Assembly: GCA_964579245.1 (NCBI GenBank)
Contig: CAZOFY010000004.1
Span: 1-64,000, forward strand
Direction of reading: 5' to 3'
From: Firm-13 sp964579245
Lineage (GTDB): Bacteria; Bacillota; Clostridia; Saccharofermentanales; Saccharofermentanaceae
Length of the DNA stretch: 64,000 nucleotides
Of the stretch, positions 35,895-45,000 are shown in pieces. The notes below the pieces were generated by a model. The model ran no database searches. It was not told where the DNA came from and saw only the letters and a list, made by a program, of their open reading frames with translations. Each line of letters starts with the position of its first letter. Within the stretch, counting starts at the first letter, position 1. Position numbers and translations under genes: made by a program.

Positions 35895-36617
35895 ATGGGA
35901 GCTTCGGACAAAGCACGTAAGATCCTGATCATTGCGACCGCCGGTCTTGTTGCCTGCGGGGTCAAGCTCTGGACTGAGTTTGCTCCCGGTGATCCGATTA
36001 TCTTCACGCAGGCTTCGGATACATCAGACGTGTATTTGTCTTCAGATACTTCGCAGACGACCTCTTTTGCCGCTTCATCATCTTCCTCCGAGTCGTCCGT
36101 ACTTTGCCCGGTCACGATCCCCGTATACCTCTGCGGTCGTGTCTCCCGCCCGGGCATATATGAAATCACGAGTGGAACCTATCTTTACGAGGTCATTGAT
36201 TTGGCCGGCGGACTTCTTGACAATGCCGCAAGGGAGAATATCAATCTTGTGTTTTTACTGCAAGAGCCGGTGGCCATATATATCCCCTCTGTTGAGGAGG
36301 TTGCGAACGGGTTTATCACTGACAGCGGCATGACATCCTCCTTTCTGAGAAATCCGAACGAGATTGTTGTCTGGGGAGAGGGTGATGAGACAGGAAGCAA
36401 TGCGTCTGGTCAGTCTCAGGAATCGCAGAAGGTGAATATCAATACGGCGGATCAGGCACAGCTTGAGACGCTCCCGGGAGTCGGGGCATCCACAGCGGGC
36501 GCGATTATCAAGTACCGCGAGACCTTTGGTTTTTTTCTTTCGATAGACGACATCATGAAGGTTTCGGGGATCAAGGAGGGAAGATTTGAGGCTATTCGCG
36601 ATTATATTACGGTCTAG
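35895..36617 (+). CDS. comEA: ComEA-like DNA receptor (SLBB plus helix-hairpin-helix)
   Basis: This 240-residue membrane-anchored protein has one N-terminal helix (about 7-27), a Ser/Thr-rich spacer, an SLBB domain (about 75-150, with VYLCGRVSRPGIYEI) and two C-terminal HhH motifs (about 180-240, with VNINTADQAQLETLPGVG). ComEA binds double-stranded DNA outside the membrane during natural transformation. I chose ATG 35895 after GGGTGGGTGG. No comEB or comEC follows; the next element is the thrS leader. It shares an upstream motif with comM-dprA. Confidence 0.9.
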   Translation: MGASDKARKILIIATAGLVACGVKLWTEFAPGDPIIFTQASDTSDVYLSSDTSQTTSFAASSSSSESSVLCPVTIPVYLCGRVSRPGIYEITSGTYLYEVIDLAGGLLDNAARENINLVFLLQEPVAIYIPSVEEVANGFITDSGMTSSFLRNPNEIVVWGEGDETGSNASGQSQESQKVNINTADQAQLETLPGVGASTAGAIIKYRETFGFFLSIDDIMKVSGIKEGRFEAIRDYITV

Positions 36618-36620
36618 TTC

Positions 36621-36649
36621 TTGCTTTTTCCATGTGAACGGATTATCAT
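36621..36649 (+). promoter_or_regulatory. Promoter of the T-box/thrS transcript
   Basis: TTGCTT (36621-36626) and TATCAT (36644-36649) with a 17-bp spacer lie just after the comEA stop. Start of transcription near 36656 gives a leader of about 280 bases, right for a T-box. Confidence 0.5.
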
Positions 36650-36655
36650 CGAGGG

Positions 36656-36915
36656 GATAAATGCGATGACAAGGACATGTGTCGGCTATATACGTCTTTG
36701 ACAGAGAGAGAAGAACGTGGCTTAGATTCTTCTTCAAGGTACCAGGCCGGTATACCCCCTTCGAGCAGCCCGGGTAAAGCGATTCTATTCGCCCGAACCG
36801 TTGCCGTGTGACTAACGTTATCAGTTGAATGAGTGGCTCTCGTGATTTGACAAGAGCAATATGGGTGGAACCGTGCGTTGATGCATCCCATGCAGTTTAC
36901 TGTGTGGGATTTTTT
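36656..36915 (+). promoter_or_regulatory. T-box leader controlling thrS
   Basis: The T-box sequence GGGTGGAACCGTG is at 36863-36875 and is followed by a terminator, ATCCCATGCAGT (36885-36896) paired with ACTGTGTGGGAT (36899-36910) and a T run to 36915. An AGAGAGA element (about 36701-36710) fits the Stem I base region. Uncharged tRNA-Thr should bind and prevent termination. ACC at 36741-36743 is a candidate Thr specifier codon, but I could not fold Stem I with certainty. Confidence 0.88.
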
Positions 36916-36936
36916 ATATTTGAAGGAGGAATAAGA

Positions 36937-38733
36937 ATGATCGATTTTTCGTTGGAGAGCGACAGAAACGCTTACAGACACAGTACTTCACACATTATGG
37001 CACAGGCAGTGAAGCGGCTTTTCCCTTCGACAAAGCTGGCTATCGGTCCGGCCATCGAAGACGGGTTTTATTATGATTTTGACCATGACGGTACGTTCTC
37101 GAAGGAAGACCTCGATAAAATCGAGAATGAGATGCGCAAGATTGTCAAGGAGCGCCTGCCGATCGAACGTTTTGAACTCGCCAGAGAAGAGGCGAAAGCT
37201 CTGATGATGGATAAGGGCGAGAGCTACAAGGTCGAGTTGATTGATGATCTGCCTGAGGATGCTGTCATCTCCTTCTACAAACAAGGTGAGTTTACAGACC
37301 TGTGTGCAGGTCCTCATATGGAAAATACGGGGGATCTGAAGGCCTTCAAACTGACGCAGGTTGCCGGTGCCTACTGGCGCGGAAGTGAAAAAAACAAGAT
37401 GCTTCAGAGAATCTATGGAACAAGCTTCCCTGACAAGGATCAACTGAAGGCATATCTCGACCGTATCGATGAGGCAAAGAAGAGAGAGCACAATAAGCTT
37501 GGTCGTGAGCTTCTCTATTTCACGACGGTTGATTACATCGGTCAGGGGTTACCGATCCTGCTTCCGAAAGGCGCCAAGGTGATCCAGACGCTCATTCGTT
37601 TTGTCGAGGACGAAGAGGAGCGGCGTGGATATCTGCTCACGAAGACCCCCTATATGGCAAAATCAGATCTCTATAAGATTTCCGGCCATTGGTACCACTA
37701 CCGCGACGGTATGTTCCTTATGGGAGATCCTGCGGCAGTTCAGGAGGAAGGGAAGGTTAACGAATCTGAGATCTATGCGTTGCGTCCGATGACCTGCCCC
37801 TTCCAGTATCAGGCGTATCTTTCCGAGAGCAGAAGTTATCGTGACCTTCCGCTGCGCTATGGTGAGACCTCCACGCTCTTCCGTAACGAGTCATCAGGAG
37901 AAATGCACGGGTTGATCCGAGTGCGTCAATTCACGATTTCCGAAGGCCACCTGATGTGTACGCCTGAGCAGCTGACAGAAGAGTTCAAGGGCTGTCTGGA
38001 TCTGGCGACCTTTATGCTTGACGCTGTTGGCCTGATTGGTGATGTCAGCTACCGCTTCTCAAAATGGGATCCGAACAACAAGGAGAAATACGTCGGAACA
38101 GAGGAAGAGTGGGAAGCTGTGCAGGATACGATGCGCGGTATACTGGATTCGCTGGATCTTACTTACAAGGAAGCCGAAGGTGAGGCGGCCTTCTATGGCC
38201 CGAAGCTTGATATTCAGATCAAGAACGTATGGGGCAAGGAGGACACGCTTGTTACCATTCAGATTGACTTTCAGCAAGGCAAGTTGTTTGGGATGGAGTA
38301 TACGGACACAGACGGATCAAAGAAATACCCGTACATTATCCACCGGACATCAATCGGCTGTTATGAGAGGACTCTGGCCCTTTTGATCGAGAAATACGCA
38401 GGTGCTTTACCGCTTTGGATGGCGTCCGAGCAGGCGAGGATCCTTCCGATTTCAGACAAACATGTCGATAAGGCATATGAGATACGCAGAATCCTCAGAG
38501 AAGCCGGACTTCGCGTTGAGGTTGACAGCCGCGACGAGAAGATCGGAAAGAAGATCCGTCAGGCTCAGATTGATAAGCTGCAGTACATGCTTGTCGTCGG
38601 CGACAAGGAGATGGAAGAGGGCACACTGGCTGTTCGCAGCCGCTTCGAAGGGGAGCTGGGCGTAATGCCGTTGGAGCAAGTACGCGATCGGCTGCTTGAC
38701 GAGGTGAAGAACCGAGTGAAGCATTTTAACTGA
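36937..38733 (+). CDS. thrS: Threonyl-tRNA synthetase lacking the TGS domain
   Basis: This 598-residue class II synthetase attaches threonine to tRNA-Thr. The chain begins almost directly with the editing domain (RHSTSHIMAQAVKRLFP, and the HxxxH/Cys editing site with TDLCAGPH). The catalytic core follows (motif 2 around TSTLFRNESSGEMHGLIRVR split over strands, motif 3 TSIGCYERTLALLIE), then the anticodon-binding domain. The usual N-terminal TGS domain of about 60 residues is absent. No in-frame start upstream would restore it, because that region is the T-box. AAGGAGG precedes ATG 36937. Confidence 0.94.
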   Translation: MIDFSLESDRNAYRHSTSHIMAQAVKRLFPSTKLAIGPAIEDGFYYDFDHDGTFSKEDLDKIENEMRKIVKERLPIERFELAREEAKALMMDKGESYKVELIDDLPEDAVISFYKQGEFTDLCAGPHMENTGDLKAFKLTQVAGAYWRGSEKNKMLQRIYGTSFPDKDQLKAYLDRIDEAKKREHNKLGRELLYFTTVDYIGQGLPILLPKGAKVIQTLIRFVEDEEERRGYLLTKTPYMAKSDLYKISGHWYHYRDGMFLMGDPAAVQEEGKVNESEIYALRPMTCPFQYQAYLSESRSYRDLPLRYGETSTLFRNESSGEMHGLIRVRQFTISEGHLMCTPEQLTEEFKGCLDLATFMLDAVGLIGDVSYRFSKWDPNNKEKYVGTEEEWEAVQDTMRGILDSLDLTYKEAEGEAAFYGPKLDIQIKNVWGKEDTLVTIQIDFQQGKLFGMEYTDTDGSKKYPYIIHRTSIGCYERTLALLIEKYAGALPLWMASEQARILPISDKHVDKAYEIRRILREAGLRVEVDSRDEKIGKKIRQAQIDKLQYMLVVGDKEMEEGTLAVRSRFEGELGVMPLEQVRDRLLDEVKNRVKHFN

Positions 38734-38813
38734 GATACGATGTGTTCTGAAGAATAAGCAGATCATTCAACAGAATGGACGCTGAATTCCGGTCAGGAAA
38801 ACACTGTTTCTAG

Positions 38814-38870
38814 TTGACAGTCGTCCAAAATAAAAGTAAAATCTCAATGGTCGTCTTTCGAGGCGACCAT
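38814..38870 (+). promoter_or_regulatory. Promoter and leader hairpin of tRNA-Pro
   Basis: A near-consensus promoter, TTGACA (38814-38819), 17 bp, TAAAAT (38837-38842). The start point should be close to 38849. A 9-bp hairpin ATGGTCGTC/GGCGACCAT (38847-38855 with 38862-38870) sits just before the mature tRNA and may guide 5' processing by RNase P. Confidence 0.7.
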
Positions 38871-38874
38871 ACAT

Positions 38875-38950
38875 CGGGGTGTGGCTCAGGTGGTAGAGCG
38901 CTTGCTTCGGGAGCAAGAGGCCGGAAGTTCAAGTCTTCTCACTCCGACCA
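38875..38950 (+). tRNA. tRNA-Pro (CGG anticodon)
   Basis: The cloverleaf is complete. The acceptor stem CGGGGTG pairs with CACTCCG (one G-U); the D arm is GGCTCAGGTGGTAGAGC. The anticodon stem CTTGC/GCAAG encloses TTCGGGA, with anticodon CGG reading CCG proline codons. The T arm GGAAG/CTTCT has the loop TTCAAGT. The 3' CCA is encoded (38948-38950). Confidence 0.97.
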
Positions 38951-38952
38951 GG

Positions 38953-38987
38953 AAGGTCTGTCATTATAAAATGGCAGGCCTTTTTTC
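38953..38987 (+). terminator. Terminator of tRNA-Pro
   Basis: AAGGTCTGTCATT (38953-38965) pairs with AATGGCAGGCCTT (38970-38982), 13 bp with two G-U pairs, followed by a run of T. Confidence 0.85.
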
Positions 38988-39032
38988 TTTAGCCTTATAT
39001 GATACTATCATTTCATAGAATTACGACCTGCA

Positions 39033-39212
39033 ATGCAAAAGCAAGGACGCAGACTTGAATCTTTGTGTTTTGCTTTTTGTGATATGGATTTGGTGGAGGG
39101 GACTTCAAGGGAAGATATTTTTGATCATCAAAATCAAATCATTTTAGATGTCAGAAAAAACACGAACGTTATAGAAAACATCATTAAGTCTCTGACACGA
39201 ATTGAAGAGTGA
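39033..39212 (+). CDS. Small hypothetical ORF between tRNA-Pro and thyA
   Basis: An open frame of 59 residues (begins MQKQGRRLESLCF, ends IIKSLTRIEE), with no clear ribosome site and no family that I recognise. The amphipathic C-terminal half could be a helix. It may be a real small gene, a remnant of a longer one, or chance. The rest of 38988-39279 shows nothing else. Confidence 0.25.
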   Translation: MQKQGRRLESLCFAFCDMDLVEGTSREDIFDHQNQIILDVRKNTNVIENIIKSLTRIEE

Positions 39213-39279
39213 TTTCTTGATGGGTTTTCAATGTTTTGATAATATGGTCTTTAGTTTCTTCATCGAAAGGGGCAGAGTA

Positions 39280-40110
39280 ATGAGCAAGGCAGATCAGATT
39301 TTTGTGGAGAATTGCCGTCAAATATTAACTCATGGTTATTCGACGGAGAACGAGAAGGTTCGCCCGAAATGGCAGGACGGAACTCCGGCATTTACCTATA
39401 AGAGCTTTGGTATCGTTAACCGTTACGATCTTCGCGAGGAGTTTCCGATTTTGACGCAGAGATACATTAATTTCCGTGCTGCTGTTGATGAACTCCTTTG
39501 GATCTGGCAAAAAAAGTCGAACAACGTTCATGACATGAATAGTCATATATGGGATTCCTGGGCTGATGAGACTGGATCCATCGGTAAGGCTTACGGGTAT
39601 CAGCTCGGTGTGAAGCATCAGTATAAGGAAGGCATGTTCGACCAGGTCGATCGTGTTTTGTTTGACTTGAGAAACAACCCGTACAGCAGGCGAATGATGA
39701 CCAATATTTATGTTCATCAGGATCTGGCGGAGATGCATCTGTATCCATGCGCATATTCGATGACGTTCAACGTGACAGGGGAGTACCTTAATGCGATTCT
39801 GAACCAACGTTCGCAGGACATGCTGGTGGCAAACGGGTGGAACGTTTCCCAATATGCCGCCCTTGTTCATCTTTTTGCCAAGGTATCCGGATTAAAGGCA
39901 GGTGAGTTCGTGCATGTCATAGCGGATGCTCATATTTACGACCGGCACATTCCGATCGTCGAGGAGCTGATAGAGAGACCGATGTTTGACGCCCCGGTGT
40001 TTTCAATTTCGGATCAGATTCAAGACTTCTATACATGTACCTGTGAGGACTTTCACCTTGAGAATTACAACTTCGGTCCTAAGATCAAGTCAATTCCTGT
40101 CGCAGTCTGA
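39280..40110 (+). CDS. thyA: Thymidylate synthase
   Basis: This 276-residue enzyme methylates dUMP to dTMP with methylene-THF. Seen: the active-site Cys in LYPCAYSMTFNVTG, QRSQDMLVANGWNVSQYA and the C-terminal SIPVAV. The ATG at 39280 is preceded by GGGGCAG; an upstream in-frame start would add 26 residues with no family match. folA follows after 18 bases, the natural partner because it regenerates THF from the DHF made by ThyA. Confidence 0.95.
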   Translation: MSKADQIFVENCRQILTHGYSTENEKVRPKWQDGTPAFTYKSFGIVNRYDLREEFPILTQRYINFRAAVDELLWIWQKKSNNVHDMNSHIWDSWADETGSIGKAYGYQLGVKHQYKEGMFDQVDRVLFDLRNNPYSRRMMTNIYVHQDLAEMHLYPCAYSMTFNVTGEYLNAILNQRSQDMLVANGWNVSQYAALVHLFAKVSGLKAGEFVHVIADAHIYDRHIPIVEELIERPMFDAPVFSISDQIQDFYTCTCEDFHLENYNFGPKIKSIPVAV

Positions 40111-40128
40111 TTTTTAGGGAGGTTCTGC

Positions 40129-40629
40129 ATGAAGTTGATAGCAGCAGTCGATCATACATGGGGTATTGGAAAAGACGGAGATTTGCTTGTCAGTCTTCCG
40201 GAAGACCAAAGGGGCACATTCAAAGTCTATACTTATGGCGGGACCGTTGTTTATGGAAGGAAGACGCTGGCGACTTTTCCGAAAGGAAAGCTTCTGCCAG
40301 GGCGTAAGAATATTGTTCTCAGTAGAAATCCAGATCTTCAGATTGAAGGCGCGATTGTTTTGCGTGATACATATGAAGTGATTCAGTATGAGAAGGATCA
40401 TCCGGAGGAAAAGATTTGGATCATTGGTGGGGCAGAAGTCTATCGAACATTTTTACCATACTGTGACGAAGCCGTAATAACGCATATTGACCATTCTTTT
40501 GCGGCGGATGCATTTTTTCCGAATCTTGATGAGCTGCCGGAGTGGATAAAAATCGAAGAATCCGGGACGGTACATTCTGAGAAAGGATTTGACTTTACCG
40601 TCGCGAAGTATCGTCAGCAGAGTGTCTAG
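40129..40629 (+). CDS. folA: Dihydrofolate reductase
   Basis: This 166-residue enzyme reduces dihydrofolate with NADPH. The N terminus IAAVDHTWGIGKDGDLL has the Met20-loop pattern. VYGRKTLATFP and IIGGAEVYRTFLPY bind NADPH. A GGGAGG site precedes the ATG. It forms an operon with thyA. Confidence 0.95.
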   Translation: MKLIAAVDHTWGIGKDGDLLVSLPEDQRGTFKVYTYGGTVVYGRKTLATFPKGKLLPGRKNIVLSRNPDLQIEGAIVLRDTYEVIQYEKDHPEEKIWIIGGAEVYRTFLPYCDEAVITHIDHSFAADAFFPNLDELPEWIKIEESGTVHSEKGFDFTVAKYRQQSV

Positions 40630-40645
40630 GATTTCTGCCAAAAAA

Positions 40646-40686
40646 TGTGCAATTTGCACAAACATTATACATCCCTAATGTATAAT
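40646..40686 (+). promoter_or_regulatory. Two adjacent perfect palindromes, operator-like
   Basis: TGTGCAA-T-TTGCACA (40646-40660) is followed after 3 bases by ATTATACAT-N5-ATGTATAAT (40664-40686). Both are perfect. They lie between folA and the promoter at 40703, so they may be regulator-binding sites for the gene at 40813. Neither has a T tract of terminator type. Confidence 0.6.
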
Positions 40687-40702
40687 CTGTACACAAAAAA
40701 TC

Positions 40703-40731
40703 TTGATTGAAGATATGCCCTATGTTATACT
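40703..40731 (+). promoter_or_regulatory. Promoter of the small conserved gene at 40813
   Basis: TTGATT (40703-40708) and TATACT (40726-40731) with a 17-bp spacer lie about 80 bases before the start codon and 17 bases after the second palindrome. Confidence 0.6.
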
Positions 40732-40812
40732 TTGGATGTAAGAAAGAACAGAACTTACAAAAAGAAGATCGCAAGGTGCGATCGGAAATCATATCCTAAG
40801 GAGGTATGGAAC

Positions 40813-41067
40813 ATGAGAACATTTAACATGAACAATATCGATGTACAGTCTTTTATGAAGGCACTTGATTCCTGTAAGGGAGATGTCATGCTCATTACCG
40901 AAGAGGATGACCGCTTTAATCTTAAGAGCAAGCTCAGTCAGATCGCAGGTATCGTGAATCTGATCGAGGGTGGCAAGCTGGTCAATGCCAAGATTTCATG
41001 CTCGAACCCGGAAGATGAATCTATGCTGTTCAGGATGAATCTTTTTGGTGATGCTACCGAGGCGTAA
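40813..41067 (+). CDS. Small conserved clostridial protein of unknown function
   Basis: This 84-residue soluble protein has the core segment RFNLKSKLSQIAGIVNLIEGG, which I associate with a short clostridial family sometimes mislabelled as polyA polymerase; it has no polymerase motif. The ATG at 40813 has an ideal AAGGAGGTATGGAAC. It has its own promoter, a strong terminator and two upstream palindromes, so it is a stand-alone regulated gene. The predicted fold is short alternating strands and helices; no active site is visible. Confidence 0.75.
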   Translation: MRTFNMNNIDVQSFMKALDSCKGDVMLITEEDDRFNLKSKLSQIAGIVNLIEGGKLVNAKISCSNPEDESMLFRMNLFGDATEA

Positions 41068-41104
41068 GAGTTTTCTTCGTCTCGACCTCTACTTCGTAAT
41101 GCAG

Positions 41105-41135
41105 ACCGCCCGGTATTTACCGGGCGGTTTTTTTA
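41105..41135 (+). terminator. Strong terminator
   Basis: ACCGCCCGGTA and TACCGGGCGGT form a GC-rich stem followed by seven T (to about 41134). It ends the 84-residue gene's transcript. Confidence 0.92.
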
Positions 41136-41176
41136 CACCAAACAAATTGTAGCCTTATCTCTTACACCGCTGAATA

Positions 41177-41185
41177 TGCTATAAT
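41177..41185 (+). promoter_or_regulatory. Extended -10 promoter for the 41227 operon
   Basis: TGC-TATAAT, identical in context (ATATGCTATAAT) to the element before cdaAR. No clear -35. It lies 41 bases upstream of the start codon. Confidence 0.5.
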
Positions 41186-41226
41186 CAATTTCTGCACAGG
41201 ATACTGATTGGGGAAAGGACGCTTGG

Positions 41227-42018
41227 ATGACGCATTACCTATATAACGCACTGGATATAGCCGCATATTTCAAGTGGACCTCGATGCCGTCGGATACAGA
41301 GCGGGCGTATTTAGAACAAATTTTCAGTATGCGGGATTCGCTCCTTGCACGGCCGCTGGCCAAGGAAATGAGCCTGTTTTCTCAGGCGGTTTATCGGGAG
41401 ATGTACCATTTATGGGCACGTGGATTCGAGAACGAGTTCTCGGATGTCACACGGATCACAACTCCCGGAGCGATTACGATTTTCTGCGAACAGAAGTACC
41501 TGGCGCTTGAGTCATATATGAAGCTTATCTCTCTGCATTTAATCCTTTCCGATAACCTGCCCTATATTCGAATCAACTTTACAGGCTTACCACTGCTCAC
41601 GGGAGCAGAGGGCGAGTACAGCGATTTTGAGCGAAATGTGGCGTTGGCGACAGAGGCTCTTCGACTGTCGATTGCTGATATTCAGGGCAAGGAAGTAGAC
41701 CTCTCGGATGGATTGCCGGCAGATACCTCTCGGATTCGCCTCTCCGATGATTTTCGGAAGGAGCTTTTCGGGTGCAAGCTATATCGAGAGCAGAGCAGTA
41801 ATCATTACCACGATAAGATGCAGATTCTTCAGGAAGTGTCCCGCGCCGAGATTGAGAAGCACAACGGACTGCGTGAAGAGATAGACAGACGAGCCAAGAG
41901 GACAGCGTTCACTCGGCCGGCACAAGATCTTCCTCCAACGGCAAAGCCTGATCGGGAAGAGATTACGCAACAGTCTGCATCTGCTGTCAATGGAAAGAAA
42001 AACGATAAGAAAAGGTGA
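41227..42018 (+). CDS. Conserved hypothetical protein upstream of the giant activase
   Basis: This 263-residue protein begins MTHYLYNALDIAAYF and is mostly alpha-helical, with no signal peptide or membrane segment. The C-terminal 60 residues are highly charged (KHNGLREEIDRRAKRT, then a Pro/Thr/Asp-rich tail ending in KKNDKKR). I do not recognise a family. It overlaps or nearly abuts the next gene, so the two are probably co-translated, and a role with the activase is possible. Start: ATG after GGGGAAAGGAC. Confidence 0.7.
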   Translation: MTHYLYNALDIAAYFKWTSMPSDTERAYLEQIFSMRDSLLARPLAKEMSLFSQAVYREMYHLWARGFENEFSDVTRITTPGAITIFCEQKYLALESYMKLISLHLILSDNLPYIRINFTGLPLLTGAEGEYSDFERNVALATEALRLSIADIQGKEVDLSDGLPADTSRIRLSDDFRKELFGCKLYREQSSNHYHDKMQILQEVSRAEIEKHNGLREEIDRRAKRTAFTRPAQDLPPTAKPDREEITQQSASAVNGKKNDKKR

Positions 42019-42023
42019 ACAGA

Positions 42024-45000
42024 ATGCAAATGACCTCTCGCGACTTGCGAATGGGCCTCGATATCGGCTCGACAACGATCAAAATAGTTATTCTTGACGG
42101 TGACCGGATTCTTTATCAGCAATACAGGCGCCACAATTCGGATATACGGGGAGAACTAATCCGTGCCTTTACGGATGTTGAGAAGGAATTTCCCGAGCTT
42201 TCGGCGCGAATTGCCGTTACCGGCTCCGGCGGCTTGTCGGTTTCTGAATGGCTGGACCTGGAATTCGTTCAGGAGGTCATCGCTGAGACCAAAGCAGTAA
42301 CGGCATACTACCCCAAGACAGATGTCATCATCGAGCTTGGCGGGGAGGACGCTAAAATCACGTATTTGCACCCGATACCTGAGCAGCGTATGAACGGTAC
42401 ATGTGCCGGTGGAACCGGCGCTTTTATCGATCAGATGGCGACGCTTCTGCAGACGGATGCGGACGGCCTCAATGATATGGCGAAGACTTACAAGACTTTA
42501 TACACAATTGCCTCGCGATGCGGAGTTTTCGCTAAGAGCGATTTACAGCCGCTCATCAATGAGGGTGCGGCAAAGTCAGATCTGGCTGCCTCTATTTTGC
42601 AGGCTGTTGTGAATCAGACGATAGCGGGCCTAGCGTGCGGTCGTCCGATCCGCGGACATATTATTTTTCTGGGCGGCCCTCTGTATTTCAATACGGAGCT
42701 TCGTGCCGCTTTTGAGAGAACGCTGTCAGATCAGGTGGAATCATTTGCGATGCCTGATAATGCCCAGCTCTATGTTGCCGTCGGAGCAGCGTTGACTGCG
42801 GAAAAAGAGCCTGTCAATATTGCCGATATTATTGCGACGTTTCGCATGGCAAAGCCTTTCTCTGCGGACATCTCACATATCCCACCCCTGTTCCGGGACG
42901 AACAGGAAAAACGTGAATTTGATGAGCGTCATGACCGCGCCACTCTTGAACTTCATGATTTGTCTAAGCAGAAAGGTCCTTGCTTTCTGGGTATCGATGC
43001 CGGCAGCACAACGACCAAGGCCGTACTGATCAACGAAGCCGGACAGTTGATCTACACCTATTACGGCGGGAACAAGGGAAACCCTGTAAAGAGCGCCGTT
43101 CGTATCGTCTCTGATCTTTATTCGCAGCTTCCTGACGGCGCATATATCGCACAGTCTTGCGTTACCGGATACGGGGAGAATATCATCCGCGCAGCGCTCC
43201 GGGTCGATGAAGGCGAGATTGAGACAATGGCTCACTTCCAGTCAGCGAAGTTTTTCTGCCCGGATGTTGATTTTATCATCGATATCGGCGGACAGGATAT
43301 GAAGTGCATGAGAATCCGCAACGGCGTTATCGATTCGATTATGTTGAACGAGGCATGCTCGTCGGGATGCGGTTCCTTTATTCAGACCTTTGCAGAAAAC
43401 CTCAAGATGGACGCGCATTCCTTTTCTGTTGAGGCGCTGTCGGCGCAGAACCCTGTTGATCTTGGCACGAGATGTACGGTTTTCATGAATTCGAAGGTTA
43501 AGCAAGCGCAGAAAGAAGGTGCGTCGGTCGGCGATATTTCTGCGGGACTTTCTTACTCAGTCGTTCGAAATGCTCTTTATAAAGTCATCAAAATTCGCGA
43601 TACGTCACAGCTTGGCAAGAACATTGTTGTACAGGGAGGCACCTTCTTAAATGATGCGATTCTTCGCTGTTTTGAGATTATCTCAGGGCGGGAGGTCATC
43701 CGACCCAACGTTGCAGGGTTGATGGGTGCGTTCGGTGCGGCTCTTATTGCAAGAAATCGCTGTAAAGACACGAATAAGACCTCGACTCTGATGAGCGTGG
43801 AAGAACTTCTTGTTTTTGATATGCAGTCAGAGATGACTGTTTGCCCTCATTGCGGAAACCACTGCAAGCTGACGATCTCGACCTTTTCGAACAACAGCCG
43901 GTTTGTTTCCGGCAACCGTTGTGAGAAGGGGGAAGGGATTACCGATAAGAAGGATGCTCCTCCGAATCTTTTCCTGTATAAGTATAAGAGGACCTTTGGG
44001 TACAAGCCCTTGAAGAAGGAAGAGGCGATTCGTGGTCAGGTCGGTATTCCTCGTGTTCTCAATATGTACGAGAACTATCCGTTCTGGTTTGCTTTGTTGA
44101 CCAACCTGAAGTTCCAGGTCATATTGTCGGCTCGGTCCGATCATCGACTTTTCGAAAAAGGAATGGATTCCATTCCTTCCGAAAGTGTGTGTTATCCGGC
44201 GAAGCTGGTTCACGGGCACATCGAGGACTTGATCGAAAAGGGTATCAAGACCATTTTCTACCCGGATATTCCTTATGAGCGTTATGAGAACAAGGGTGCG
44301 AACAATCATTTTAATTGTCCGATCGTGGCTTCTTATCCGGAAGTTATTCGAAATAATGTCGAGAATCTGACGCATAAGAAGATTCGTTTTTTAAATCCCT
44401 TCCTGCCGTTGGAGAATCAGGAGAAACTTGCCGAAAAGCTTTGCGAGGTTTTTGCCGAAGAAAAGCTTACGAAGCAGGAGGTATTAGAAGCGATTCGTGC
44501 CGGTGACGCTGAATATGACGCCTATAAGGAGGATATCCGAAAGGAAGGGCAGAAGATCCTGTCGGAGCTCGAGGCGAATGGCAAGAAGGGTGTTGTTCTA
44601 GCGGGACGTCCTTATCATTGCGACCCGGAGATCCATCACGGAATCCCTGAGATGATCAATTCGCTGGACCTTGCCGTGCTGACCGAGGACAGTGTTGCCG
44701 TTCCGGGCAGACTGCAACGGCCGATTCGTGTTGTCGATCAGTGGATGTACCATACCCGTCTTTATGAAGCGGCAGCTTTTGTTGCCCAGAGGGACAATCT
44801 TGAGCTAGTACAGCTGAATTCCTTTGGCTGCGGACTTGATGCTGTGACGTCCGACCAGGTACAGGAAATTCTGGAGTCAAAGGGGAAACTTTATACGCTC
44901 CTGAAGATTGACGAGGTTAGCAATCTCGGTGCTGCCAGAATCCGTATCCGTTCCCTGAAGGTTGCGATGGATGAGCGTGAAGGCAGTAAAATGAAGCCGA

